Positions 31,173 to 39,708 of a stretch of DNA of 41,978 bases are shown here, one piece after another. The position numbers and the translations under genes were made by a program. The stretch comes from an uncultured bacterium (GTDB taxonomy: Bacteria; Bacillota_I; Bacilli_A; RF39; UBA660), in contig CAOJEC010000006.1 in the NCBI GenBank assembly GCA_948433885.1, positions 1-41,978 on the forward strand, written 5' to 3'. The first letter of the stretch is position 1, and each line of letters starts with the position of its first letter. The notes below the pieces were generated by a model. The model did not search any database, was not told where the DNA came from, and saw nothing but the letters and a program-made list of their open reading frames with translations.

Positions 31173-33112
31173 CCTACAATGAAATAATGCAGAAAGAGGG
31201 AAAACGTATCTCTCCCCGAATTATATATTTAGTTAATGACACAGAGTTTGTTATAGACCATGATGATATAAAAAAAGCTAGACCTTTTTTTAATGCTTCA
31301 TTAGTCGGTACGGTAATGAAGGGGTTTGAAATAGAATGCACTAAGGAAATCCTTAATGTCGAAATTCGCTTTGAAAACATCGCTCGATTTGAAAGTGATA
31401 TTCAAAAGGGTTCTTATGGCCCATATTATCTAAAAGAAAAACCTGAATATAATGCGGATTCAAAAACATATTCCCATAAATTCTATGACGGTTTTTTAAA
31501 AACGATGGTCGAATATCAGCCTATACAAATTGAATATCCAACAACGGTATTTCAATACTTTTTAAAATTATGTGAAACTTGTGGATTTTCGACTAATATT
31601 ACAAGTTTGCCAAATGGCACAAAAGTCATCAAAAAAGACATATACAAAGATATCGGTTTCACCTTTAGAAATGTATTCGATGATATAGGGCAAGCAACTG
31701 GTACATTATTTCAACTCAACGATTTTGAAATAAAAAAGTGTCTTTTAGGCACAACGCCAATCGTTATAAATGATGATATTTTAAAAAATCAAAACATATC
31801 AATTGGCGTGAAAGTTGGTCCAATAAACTCTATAGTTTTAGCGAGAGCCGGCAATGCCGATAGAATATATAAAAGAGATGAAAGCCTAACAACGTGGAAC
31901 GAATTCTTGATAAGTGAAAACCAACTTATGAATGATAACGATCGAGATGAATACCTAGAAGAATTATATGAAGCCTTATATGGTACCGAATATTATAGTT
32001 TTGACTTTGAATTAGTGGGCTTCGGTATAATAGATCCTTTACAAAAAATAAAGATATTAACAGGAGAAAAGGAATATTTCTCTTATATATTTAATTGCGA
32101 AGAAGAATTTACACAAGGCTATACACAATCAATTTATTCTGAACCTTTAGAAGGGAGCGAGACGGACTATTCGGCTTCGGACACTACAGATAGAAGAATA
32201 AATCAAACTATTGCGATAGTTAACAAGCAAGAAAAATATATTGAACAGTTAGTCTCCGATATGTACGAAGAAGATGGCGTTATAAATGAAAAATTCACAC
32301 AAGCTTATCAAGACATAGACGGTTTTATAAAGTCCATCCAAAACTCAGGCGGTTCAAACTTAATTTATAATTCAGTAATGTTCGCTATACAAGATGGAGT
32401 TCCCGAGAATTGGACAGTAACAGGCGTCGGCGCTTTAATTGCACAAAGCAGTCCTGAAGCTTTCAATAATGGTGCTCAATCAGGGCATACATTCACTTTG
32501 CTAGATAAAAAAGTTAAACAAAGAGTATATGTAAAACCTGATGAGGATTCAATCTCTGATGAGCGAAAAACGTACTATACATTTAGTTGTAAGATTAAAA
32601 AAAATCTCACAGGAACGTGCTACGTTAAGCTTTCAAACTCCGTAGAAGAACACATAATTCAATTGGACTCCGGACAAGAGTCCTTTTATGGTGATTATGA
32701 AATAAAAGCATTATTGCCTAAAGAAAATTATTATGACATCGAATTCTACGGTTCACAAGAAAGTAATGCTACATTCACTGATGTAATGTTTGCATTGGGC
32801 CAATATAAAACTACGTGGACGCAAGCGAACGGCGAGATTATGAACACTCAAGTTGTAATCAGTCAAAATGGTGTACTTGTTAAATCGTCAGTTTATGAAG
32901 GAGATTACACCGTTATGTCGCCTCTCGAATTTGCGGGATATTCTTTAATCAATGGTGTTATAACAAAAGTCTTTAGTCTCAATAAAGACACTACTAATGT
33001 TAAAAAAATGAGAGTTGAAGATGAGATTGCAATGTCGCCTATTAAAATAGTACCCATTTTAACGGGTGATGTAACAGGTTGGGCACTTGTAAAGACAGGA
33101 AGTGATAATTGA
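31169..33112 (+). CDS. Tail tip/tail fibre protein (Tal-like)
   Basis: 647 aa. The first 300 residues have the gp27-like tail hub look and the rest a fibre-like part with SDMYEEDGVIN and a beta-rich carbohydrate-binding-like segment (about 400-540). It starts at a GTG in GTGA. It links the tube to the receptor-binding protein. The order TMP-DUF6711-Tal-DUF859 is a known series in Gram-positive phages. Confidence 0.75.
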   Translation: MTYNEIMQKEGKRISPRIIYLVNDTEFVIDHDDIKKARPFFNASLVGTVMKGFEIECTKEILNVEIRFENIARFESDIQKGSYGPYYLKEKPEYNADSKTYSHKFYDGFLKTMVEYQPIQIEYPTTVFQYFLKLCETCGFSTNITSLPNGTKVIKKDIYKDIGFTFRNVFDDIGQATGTLFQLNDFEIKKCLLGTTPIVINDDILKNQNISIGVKVGPINSIVLARAGNADRIYKRDESLTTWNEFLISENQLMNDNDRDEYLEELYEALYGTEYYSFDFELVGFGIIDPLQKIKILTGEKEYFSYIFNCEEEFTQGYTQSIYSEPLEGSETDYSASDTTDRRINQTIAIVNKQEKYIEQLVSDMYEEDGVINEKFTQAYQDIDGFIKSIQNSGGSNLIYNSVMFAIQDGVPENWTVTGVGALIAQSSPEAFNNGAQSGHTFTLLDKKVKQRVYVKPDEDSISDERKTYYTFSCKIKKNLTGTCYVKLSNSVEEHIIQLDSGQESFYGDYEIKALLPKENYYDIEFYGSQESNATFTDVMFALGQYKTTWTQANGEIMNTQVVISQNGVLVKSSVYEGDYTVMSPLEFAGYSLINGVITKVFSLNKDTTNVKKMRVEDEIAMSPIKIVPILTGDVTGWALVKTGSDN

Positions 33113-35070
33113 TGGGATCTTTTAATGGAGACATAGGGTTTGGAGCAAGCGGGCACTATCAATATAATTGTTTTAATGCGAAAGTGGATTTCAATTATGC
33201 GCAATCCATAGAAAACAATTCAAGCACGATAACTGATATTACAGGATATGTTAAAAGAAACTATACAGGAGCGCGTCCTTATAATTCGAGCAAAATTGCT
33301 ACTATTAAGATTGAACGATTAGATGGTTCGAACAATTGGATCGAAGTAATAACTTTAAGTAATTCGAGTTCATATAACATTAATACAAATAACTATTATG
33401 CATTTGTTAGTAAAAAAGATACTGATAATATAGTTATTCCACACAAAGACGACGGAAATCAAAAAATAAGAATCACTTTTGCAGTCGATGGCAAGTTAAG
33501 TTCTTATTATCCGAAAGGTACTATTTCACAAGAATTTGATTTAACTTATATCCCAAGACAAGCAACCCTTACAGGTGCAAGTAACTTTAATGACGAGCAA
33601 AATCCGTTAATCAATTATAGTAATCCTGCGGGTAACACCGTAACAAGTCTACAAGCGTGTATTAGTTGGACAGGTGGAGCAGATATTAAATATAGAGATA
33701 TAGATAAATTAGGAACATCTTACACGTTCGAACTTACTGACGACGAGAGAAATGCGTTAAGAAGTGCGTGTTCAAATTCGAATAGTTTATCAGTTACTTT
33801 CTATGTAACAACCGTAATCGGTAGTCAAACTTACTATAGTACATTAGCTAGAACAATGACGATTGTAAATGCAAACCCAACTTTCAGCGATTTCGATTAT
33901 TTGGACGATTCTAGCATAAATGCTATTACTGAAAATTCACAAATACTTGTTGCTAACAAGTCACAACTAAGAGTTACAATTCTTGAATCTAAAAAAATGA
34001 TCGCTAAAAAAGGATCAACAGCAAAAAAATACGTGATTTCTATTGATGGCAAAAACGAAGTGATAGACTATGCAAATGATAACGTAACATCATTAATAGG
34101 ATCTATTTCAGCTTCAGGTACACGAAGATTAGAAGTTCGCGCTTTCGATAGTCGTAATAATTCAACTTTAGTATATAAAGACATAACAGTTATACCATAC
34201 GTAAATCCAAACATTTATATCGATGCGACACGCTTAAACAATTTTGAAGAAGAAACAACAATCAAAGTAAAAGGTACATATTCAAAAGTTCCAATTGATG
34301 GGATTGATAAAAATACTATTTTGGATGTTAAATATCGCATTCGCGAAACTGGTAGTGAATGGGGAGACTTAACGTCGATGACTTTCACGATCGACAACGA
34401 AAAAGGCGAGTATGCTTGCAAAGATGTATATGTGAATCTTGATAATACGAAGTCTTTCGAAATCGAAATACAAGTTACTGATGCATTTGATACTTATACC
34501 TCAAAAAAATCGGTTGACATTGGTAAACCATTATTTTTCATAAGTGACAATCTCGAATGCATTGGAGTTAATTGTGTGCCACCACCAAATGCGACCCCAG
34601 GATCGATCCATTTTGAAAATGGACATAAAATCACTCCGCAAGACGAGAGACGGATTTGGACATTCACAAGTGATACATATAACTTTCCTCTTTCGAATGA
34701 ATTCAATGATTATCCCATAACCGCGATTTTGGGCGTAGGACGTGGGGTTTCTTTGAAAAATGGAAAGATCATTATTGGAGATGATATACAAATTATTAAA
34801 ATAAGTGCTTGTCTATTTTTAGAAGCAGTTCAGGATATATCTTATATTTGGGCTTTTGTTAGTAAAAATGGTAGCACCACTGATAATCCTAGTGCTATTT
34901 TAGGTGGCGGATCTTACTTTAATACAATGGTTTTTTCTGAAAGAGTTATGTTTGTCAAAAAGAATGATGAAATAGGAATTACTATATCTAACCCATCGTA
35001 TCAAACAAGAACTCCAACCGTACGAGGTGGCTGGGCTCACTCATATATAACAATAGAAATCGTTAAATAA
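33112..35070 (+). CDS. Receptor-binding/minor structural protein (DUF859-like)
   Basis: 652 aa, beta-rich throughout, many Asn/Ser/Thr. A start like that of the DUF859 minor structural proteins (MGSFNGDIGFGASG) and repeated sandwich domains. The C-terminal domain (about 500-652) holds the likely receptor-binding tip. I start it at 33112 behind AGGAAGTG; a TTG precedes it directly. Confidence 0.75.
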   Translation: MGSFNGDIGFGASGHYQYNCFNAKVDFNYAQSIENNSSTITDITGYVKRNYTGARPYNSSKIATIKIERLDGSNNWIEVITLSNSSSYNINTNNYYAFVSKKDTDNIVIPHKDDGNQKIRITFAVDGKLSSYYPKGTISQEFDLTYIPRQATLTGASNFNDEQNPLINYSNPAGNTVTSLQACISWTGGADIKYRDIDKLGTSYTFELTDDERNALRSACSNSNSLSVTFYVTTVIGSQTYYSTLARTMTIVNANPTFSDFDYLDDSSINAITENSQILVANKSQLRVTILESKKMIAKKGSTAKKYVISIDGKNEVIDYANDNVTSLIGSISASGTRRLEVRAFDSRNNSTLVYKDITVIPYVNPNIYIDATRLNNFEEETTIKVKGTYSKVPIDGIDKNTILDVKYRIRETGSEWGDLTSMTFTIDNEKGEYACKDVYVNLDNTKSFEIEIQVTDAFDTYTSKKSVDIGKPLFFISDNLECIGVNCVPPPNATPGSIHFENGHKITPQDERRIWTFTSDTYNFPLSNEFNDYPITAILGVGRGVSLKNGKIIIGDDIQIIKISACLFLEAVQDISYIWAFVSKNGSTTDNPSAILGGGSYFNTMVFSERVMFVKKNDEIGITISNPSYQTRTPTVRGGWAHSYITIEIVK

Positions 35071-35086
35071 GAAAGGAAAAGAATAA

Positions 35087-35410
35087 ATGGAAAATATAAC
35101 ATTAGGGCAAATTGCAACAGCGTTTGCTTTTTTAATTGGATTAATTGGTTCGATAGAAATGCTTATGCTGCGAGTAAACAAAAAGATAACTAAGATACTA
35201 GAACCTATCAATAAAAAAATCGATAACTTAGAATTAACTACTGATAAAAACTTCTTGGTTAGATTTTTAAGCGATGTCGAACAAGGAAGTCAAATTGATG
35301 AAATAGAATGGGAACGATTTTATGAAACATATAAACGATATCACGATTTGGGTGGTAATTCTTATATAGACCATAAAGTAAGTAAATTAAAGAAAGAAGG
35401 AAAAATTTAA
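35087..35410 (+). CDS. Membrane-anchored lysis-region protein
   Basis: 107 aa with one N-terminal hydrophobic segment (about 8-28), then coiled coil and a charged tail. It resembles XhlA-like or BhlA-like proteins before holins but without a clear motif. One-base overlap with the holin gene (TAATG). Confidence 0.6.
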   Translation: MENITLGQIATAFAFLIGLIGSIEMLMLRVNKKITKILEPINKKIDNLELTTDKNFLVRFLSDVEQGSQIDEIEWERFYETYKRYHDLGGNSYIDHKVSKLKKEGKI

Positions 35411-35604
35411 TGTTTGAAAGAGAAAAAATATTGAACGTAGTTTTGAATTTATTCAAAGTTAAATCTATCGTAACATTCGCGACAGTAGGTATTTTGGTTT
35501 ATTTAGTAAAAAATAATCAAATAGAGACTGCGACTACTACTGCCATAATTATGATGGTATTTCAAAATTTGTTTGATAAGTCTAAAAAGGACAAAGATGA
35601 ATGA
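35410..35604 (+). CDS. Holin
   Basis: 64 aa with a central hydrophobic stretch (about 19-52) and a Lys/Asp-rich tail (KKDKDE). Size, place before the endolysin and membrane layout fit a small phage holin. It would open the membrane for the M23 enzyme. Confidence 0.75.
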   Translation: MFEREKILNVVLNLFKVKSIVTFATVGILVYLVKNNQIETATTTAIIMMVFQNLFDKSKKDKDE

Positions 35605-35753
35605 GACCATTAACACGTGAAGAACAATTAGATTATCAAATAGAATTCTTAGAAGCGCAAATAAATGCGATGCTAATATATTTAGATAATCTAAAGATAG
35701 AGCGAGAGGTTCTAAGAGTTAAGAATTTAAAATTTGAAAGGAATGATAAATAA
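35601..35753 (+). CDS. 50-aa coiled-coil protein in the lysis cassette
   Basis: Coupled on both sides (ATGA with the holin, TAATG with the endolysin). The protein is a single coiled coil. It may regulate the holin or couple translation; no motif. Confidence 0.6.
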   Translation: MRPLTREEQLDYQIEFLEAQINAMLIYLDNLKIEREVLRVKNLKFERNDK

Positions 35754-36421
35754 TGAATAGAATAGTATTAAACGCAAAAGCAAGAATAACAACTCCATTC
35801 GGTCCTAATCACAAAAACGGAGTAGACATCGGATGGATAGGCGGAGACGGCGATAATATTTATGCACATAGTGATGGGGTAGTTACTACAGTCGTGACCG
35901 GTCGTAAAAAGAACAATAACACAAGTGGTATGGACACCTACGGCAATTATGTCGATATTAAGCACGATGATGGCTTTTTAACTCGATATGCACATTTGTC
36001 TCAAGTTGATGTAAAAAAAGGCGATAGGGTCGTCGTAGGGCAGAAAATAGGGTATATGGGAGAGAGTGGAAACACATATGGAAAACACTTACACTTTGAA
36101 GTAAGACGTCCAGATGGGTACTCTACTAATCCTACACCATATCTCGACGGAGACTTCCCGGATATGCCAAATGGCTCAATGAAAAAAGTGGAACCAGTCG
36201 TTCCGGAAAAGCCAGGTGATGATTACGAAAAGGTTGCGTTTAAAGTTGGAGACAAAGTAGTGCCTATAAAATTAATTGACTATAACGGCACTTCATTAGT
36301 CAAATATGATGAATACTACACTATCACCGAGCTAGTCTATGATAGAGCAGTACTAAGTGCACGAGGGCAAGTGTGGTGCGCTATGAATACTAACAATATT
36401 GAATTGTTTGAAAATCAATAA
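35753..36421 (+). CDS. M23 peptidase endolysin
   Basis: 222 aa. The M23 domain (about 8-140) carries H20 and D25 (HKNGVD), H81 (YAHLSQ) and the H112-x-H114 pair (KHLHFEV), all zinc or catalytic residues. The C-terminal 60 residues form an SH3-like cell wall binding domain. It cuts peptide crosslinks of peptidoglycan. Spacing of the first motif has one extra residue compared with most M23 enzymes, as in several phage lysins. The last gene of the late operon. Confidence 0.9.
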   Translation: MNRIVLNAKARITTPFGPNHKNGVDIGWIGGDGDNIYAHSDGVVTTVVTGRKKNNNTSGMDTYGNYVDIKHDDGFLTRYAHLSQVDVKKGDRVVVGQKIGYMGESGNTYGKHLHFEVRRPDGYSTNPTPYLDGDFPDMPNGSMKKVEPVVPEKPGDDYEKVAFKVGDKVVPIKLIDYNGTSLVKYDEYYTITELVYDRAVLSARGQVWCAMNTNNIELFENQ

Positions 36422-36442
36422 AAATCAATAAATATCAATAAA

Positions 36443-36468
36443 ACTCGGAGAAATCCGAGTCTTTTTTT
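36443..36468 (+). terminator. Late operon terminator
   Basis: ACTCGGA-GAAA-TCCGAGT followed by CTTTTTTT. Three ATCAATAAA repeats (36414-36442) precede it. Confidence 0.9.
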
Positions 36469-36640
36469 GTGGTCTGGTGCACAAAACTGTGTATAAGAGA
36501 AACGATTTCATACAAAAACGCCCAATATGTTTAAAATATTGTGCATTTTTTAATTTTTAATGGATTATCACTAGAGACTCGTTGTTATAACTTTGACACA
36601 TTTTCGAAGATTAACTATATAAGCAAACGAACGTAAAAAA

Positions 36641-36668
36641 TTGACTTTTCTAAAAAAACGAGTATAAT
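36641..36668 (+). promoter_or_regulatory. Promoter of the PBECR leader RNA
   Basis: TTGACT (36641-36646), 16 bases, TATAAT (36663-36668). It lies downstream of the late operon terminator, so the cargo unit can be read in the lysogen. Confidence 0.8.
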
Positions 36669-36674
36669 ACAGAC

Positions 36675-36966
36675 ATTTACATCAATTAGAAGTTTCTTCT
36701 TTTCAAATTTCATTTGGTGTGATATTATTGAGATGATAGTAAAAGGGGATTACCTAAAAAAGCTATCATTCCAAAATGCGACATAACTTTTATAGTTATT
36801 GTGGTATTCTATATTTGGTAATTTTGAGGGTAGAATGTCATCGTCTACCACGGACGAAAGTCTTAAGTGTAGGTTACTCGCAAGAGTTTCTGATGAGATG
36901 CTAGAAGTGATGCCTAGCCAAGGTTACCTTTTGCCTACCAGCAATGGTAGGCTATATTTTTAGGAG
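36675..36966 (+). ncRNA. Structured leader RNA with terminator before the nuclease gene
   Basis: A 290-nt transcript. From 36817 it folds as a junction: closing stem GGTAA/TTACC (36817-36821/36924-36928), TCATC/GATGA (36838-36842/36892-36896), CTAC/GTAG with the GAAA-loop hairpin 36852-36863, an ACTC-GCAA-GAGT hairpin (36876-36887) and GCTAG/CTAGC (36900-36918). It ends in the terminator GCCTACC/GGTAGGC (36933-36952) with a T-rich tail. GGTAG at 36829 could pair with the terminator's CTACC, so attenuation is possible. A 17-aa frame (36733-36786) may be a leader peptide. Riboswitch, attenuator and RNA antitoxin are open options. Confidence 0.6.
36933..36962 (+). terminator. Terminator between leader RNA and nuclease gene
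   Basis: GCCTACC (36933-36939), 6-base loop, GGTAGGC (36946-36952), then TATATTTTT. The nuclease ribosome site (AGGAGA) follows at once, so only read-through RNA is translated. Confidence 0.75.
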
Positions 36967-36973
36967 AAGTTTT

Positions 36974-37357
36974 ATGAAGTATAGATATATAGGTATATTA
37001 GATCCAGAATTAGCAAAAAATTTAAATATAGAAGAACATAAAAATAAGCCTATTTTAGTTTTTGATGATAGAATTGACCATGTAATAGATAATCATTTAA
37101 ACGATTTTGGTTCAAAAGAAAAGATTATTGATATCTATAATGAACTTCCCAATATTATCAAAAAGCCGGATTATAGTTATTATAATGAAAAAACCAAGGG
37201 GTTAGAATTTTATAAGAATATAAATGATAATGTATGTGTAGCAATAAGAATTAATCCAGGAAAAACACTTAAAGTAAAAAGTTGGTATCCAGCAAATAAA
37301 GGAAAAATAGCGAATCGAAAGAAAAAAGAACAAGAAAAAGCAGATGTTTATGAATAA
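36974..37357 (+). CDS. PBECR-like nuclease (toxin-like)
   Basis: 127 aa with the look of PBECR domains (phage Barnase-EndoU-ColicinE5/D-RelE-like): FDDRIDHVIDNH (30-41) with two His, then short strands and KTLKVKSWYPA at the end. Such proteins are predicted RNases and toxins. I start it at 36974, behind AGGAGA, and not at an upstream start within the terminator. It stands alone behind a structured RNA and its terminator, without an antitoxin protein gene. It overlaps the HNH gene tail by 10 bases. Confidence 0.7.
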   Translation: MKYRYIGILDPELAKNLNIEEHKNKPILVFDDRIDHVIDNHLNDFGSKEKIIDIYNELPNIIKKPDYSYYNEKTKGLEFYKNINDNVCVAIRINPGKTLKVKSWYPANKGKIANRKKKEQEKADVYE

Positions 37358-37830
37358 TTATCACCTGTTTTTTTATATATTAAACTATCTTCATCCCAAC
37401 CCTCATAACATTCTTTGAAATGTCGTCTCGCTTTTTCATGCATCCAACCATCTTTAGGCTCTTTTTCGAATTTCTCGTGGCACGTTAAACAGTTAGTCAT
37501 TATGTTTTGTTCGATTCCGAGTCCTAGATGACTTCTCTTAATAAAGTGCGAGTTTGCCATATTCCATGGCACAGGAGTACCACAAAAGATGCAGCAATGC
37601 TTATCGCGTTCCCAAACTGTCATTTTAACTTTTTTAGGTATCTCTGTCGCCTTAGTCGACTTGTGTTTTTTGCCGACGACGGGAGAGTGTTTTTTATTTA
37701 ACGATTTTCCGTTAAATTGAACTTCAAAAGAACATTCGTGACAAAATACAGATACTCTATCGTTCTTTAATTTACAGTATCCAAATTTACATCCTTTTTC
37801 GGTTCTTATTCTCAATTTTTTACATTTCAT
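37348..37830 (-). CDS. HNH endonuclease
   Basis: 160 aa, read leftward. An N-terminal zinc ribbon (CKFGYC and CHEC), then an HNH fold: CIFCG, NSHFIKRSHLG and NCLTCHEKFE, with Cys pairs for zinc and His for catalysis. Similar phage HNH proteins usually lie next to the terminase and help packaging or recombination; here it sits at the right end of the prophage, in the opposite direction. I start it at 37830 behind AAAGAGG. Confidence 0.85.
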   Translation of the reverse strand: MKCKKLRIRTEKGCKFGYCKLKNDRVSVFCHECSFEVQFNGKSLNKKHSPVVGKKHKSTKATEIPKKVKMTVWERDKHCCIFCGTPVPWNMANSHFIKRSHLGLGIEQNIMTNCLTCHEKFEKEPKDGWMHEKARRHFKECYEGWDEDSLIYKKTGDNYS

Positions 37831-37869
37831 AAACGTACCTCTTTCTAGTACGTCTAGAAGTGAAATTTG

Positions 37870-37890
37870 AAACACACTTGAAACACACTT
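37870..37890. repeat. Putative integrase arm sites, right end
   Basis: AAACACACTT at 37870-37879 and 37881-37890, one base apart, the same decamer as at the left end; right after it TTACTAAAAT is repeated twice. Confidence 0.6.
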
Positions 37891-37981
37891 TTACTAAAAT
37901 TTACTAAAATTTGTAATAAATTGCATTTTATAAATACCCATTAATAAAGGACTTGATGAACATTGAATATAATCGAGTACT

Positions 37982-37999
37982 TCTTCTCGGGGACGCCAT
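37982..37999 (+). repeat. attR: attR core of the prophage
   Basis: The same 18 bases as at attL. Outside attR the sequence is no longer like the phage; inside it has arm-like repeats. Confidence 0.9.
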
Positions 38000-38075
38000 T
38001 TTATAGTAATTCGCACAATTCTTTTTATCAATTTTATGTAGTATAATGTAGATAGAAAAGGAGAGTGTATCATAT

Positions 38076-38174
38076 ATGAAAAAGATAAAACTAAAAGTTG
38101 ATAGCACAGATTATAAAATTATCATAAATGCGTTAGTAGAATTTGACACAAGTTTGTGCATTAGAATTAAGTAA
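38076..38174 (+). pseudogene. Fragment of a small host gene, cut at a rearrangement
   Basis: A promoter-like TATAAT (38042-38047) and AAAGGAGAG precede an ATG frame of 32 aa (MKKIKLKVDSTDYKII start). The frame runs into the C-terminal part of an SDR gene in another frame at about 38143 and stops. Probably an N-terminal gene piece joined by a deletion. Confidence 0.45.
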
Positions 38175-38400
38175 ATACAATATAAAAGTAAATACAGTAT
38201 CACCATCTTTAACGCTCACACCATTGGCAAAACAAAGTTATACTGAAGAAGAAATAAAAGAAACTGCAATGAAAAATCCAAGTAAAAGATTAGGTGAATG
38301 TGAAGATACAGCAAATGTAGTATTATTCTTATTGAGTAAAGAGGCAGATTATATAAATGGTGAAAATATAAATGTAAATGGTGGAATATTATTAGTATAA
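38143..38400 (+). pseudogene. C-terminal fragment of a short-chain dehydrogenase (SDR)
   Basis: About 85 residues that match the last third of an SDR: KYNIKVNTVSPSLTLTP, RLGECEDTANVVLFLLS and the NGENINVNGGILL ending. The NAD-binding glycine motif and the YxxxK site are missing, so it is inactive. It starts at a fusion point with the preceding fragment, showing a deletion of the 5' part. Confidence 0.8.
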
Positions 38401-38414
38401 AAATGGAGGGAAAA

Positions 38415-38759
38415 ATGAATAGAGATTTTGCAGAAGAATGGTTAAATAAATTAAAAGAATATTGGTTTAATAAAGATATTGAAAAAGCAGTTTCTTTATT
38501 TACAAAAACAACTTTTTATCAAGAAACTCCATTTATGAAACCTTACACTACTATTGAAGAAATTAATCAAGAATGGCAACATATAAAAAATGAAAATATA
38601 CAAGATATTGAATTAAAAGTATTAGCAATAGATAACAATACTTTAATTGCAGAATGGTTATTAAAACAAAATAATCAAGATTTTGATGGAATATATGAAA
38701 TAAAATTCAACGATAATTTAGAATGTATCTATTTTAAAAGTTGGGAAATGTTAAAATAA
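38415..38759 (+). CDS. NTF2/SnoaL-like protein
   Basis: 114 aa with the layout of a SnoaL/NTF2-like fold: N-terminal helix with WLNKLKEYWFNKDIEKAVSLF, then curved strands ending in FKSWEML. Such proteins are small enzymes or binding proteins; the substrate is not visible. GGAGGG in front of the ATG at 38415. It follows the SDR fragment by 14 bases, so both were once one operon. Confidence 0.65.
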   Translation: MNRDFAEEWLNKLKEYWFNKDIEKAVSLFTKTTFYQETPFMKPYTTIEEINQEWQHIKNENIQDIELKVLAIDNNTLIAEWLLKQNNQDFDGIYEIKFNDNLECIYFKSWEMLK

Positions 38760-38796
38760 AATTTATATATAACTAAACAATAAAAAAGGAGTAATT

Positions 38797-39681
38797 ATGA
38801 GTGCAATAGTTAATTTATCTGGAGAATGGATATCATCTTTTATACAAAACAACAAAATATATAATGAGAAAGTTAATTTTGAACAACAAGAAGATAAATT
38901 AATTGCTGATATTATTCTTAATTATGATAATGAAATTTGTAAATATAGATTTAATGGAAAAATAAATAAAAATATAATAAATGGAACGTATGAATTTATT
39001 GAAAATAGTGAAATTGAAAGTGGAACTATTAGTTTGAAAATAATAAATGAGAACTTTTTATATGGTGTAGCTACATATATTTCAGATGATGAAAATTCAG
39101 ATGATATAGTTCAAAGTCCTTATGCTTTGTTTAGAAATACTAACAATAATTTAGGAACTTTTAATTTGTGTAGCAATTGTGTGGGGAAAAGTGCTACTTG
39201 TTGCTGTAATCCTAATGTAGATTCGCCTATGATATTACCAAAAGAGGCAGAAACTATTTCCAAAGATATGAAGATAGACATAGAAAAATTTGCTAGTAAA
39301 GTAGATTTTTCTAAAATGCATAATGATTATACATTAAAAGATTTGTATCAAATGAAACGACAAGATAATAGCAACAAATGTTATTTTTACAGAGATAATA
39401 AATGTACAATATATGAAATAAGACCTATTGATTGTAGAATATTTCCTTATGATATTAAATTAGAAAAGGATGGCAATTATTATTTAGTTTATTACAAGAC
39501 AAATGAATGCCAAATTCTAAATGAAAATATTAAAGACATAAAAATGGTTTCATATAATACTAGATTATTTTTAAGATTATTGTTGCCATATATAAGAGAA
39601 TGGTCTGACAAATATTGTTGCTCACATTTAACTGAAAATCACGATTATGAAATAATTTGTAAAATAGAGGATTTATTTTAA
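38797..39681 (+). CDS. YkgJ-type cysteine cluster protein with extra N-terminal domain
   Basis: 294 aa. Residues 1-125 are a beta-rich domain of unknown kind. The C-terminal part is a YkgJ-type Cys cluster: CSNCVGKSATCCC, then CYFYRDNKCTIYEIRPIDCRIFPYD and a final TNECQIL. This family binds zinc or an iron-sulfur cluster. The N-terminal domain is an addition not usual for the family. GGAG precedes the start. Confidence 0.75.
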   Translation: MSAIVNLSGEWISSFIQNNKIYNEKVNFEQQEDKLIADIILNYDNEICKYRFNGKINKNIINGTYEFIENSEIESGTISLKIINENFLYGVATYISDDENSDDIVQSPYALFRNTNNNLGTFNLCSNCVGKSATCCCNPNVDSPMILPKEAETISKDMKIDIEKFASKVDFSKMHNDYTLKDLYQMKRQDNSNKCYFYRDNKCTIYEIRPIDCRIFPYDIKLEKDGNYYLVYYKTNECQILNENIKDIKMVSYNTRLFLRLLLPYIREWSDKYCCSHLTENHDYEIICKIEDLF

Positions 39682-39708
39682 TATATTTGAAATTGAATGG
39701 AGGAAAAT

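Noticed and set aside
36841..36920. CTGATGAG with CGAAA nearby, looking like a hammerhead ribozyme core
   Set aside because: The stem II arms do not pair in any circular order; the GAAA is the loop of a hairpin instead.
36675..37830. Leader RNA plus HNH gene as an IscB/HEARO-like system
   Set aside because: The HNH protein is small, on the opposite strand and lacks RuvC or PLMP-type parts, so no omega-RNA relation.
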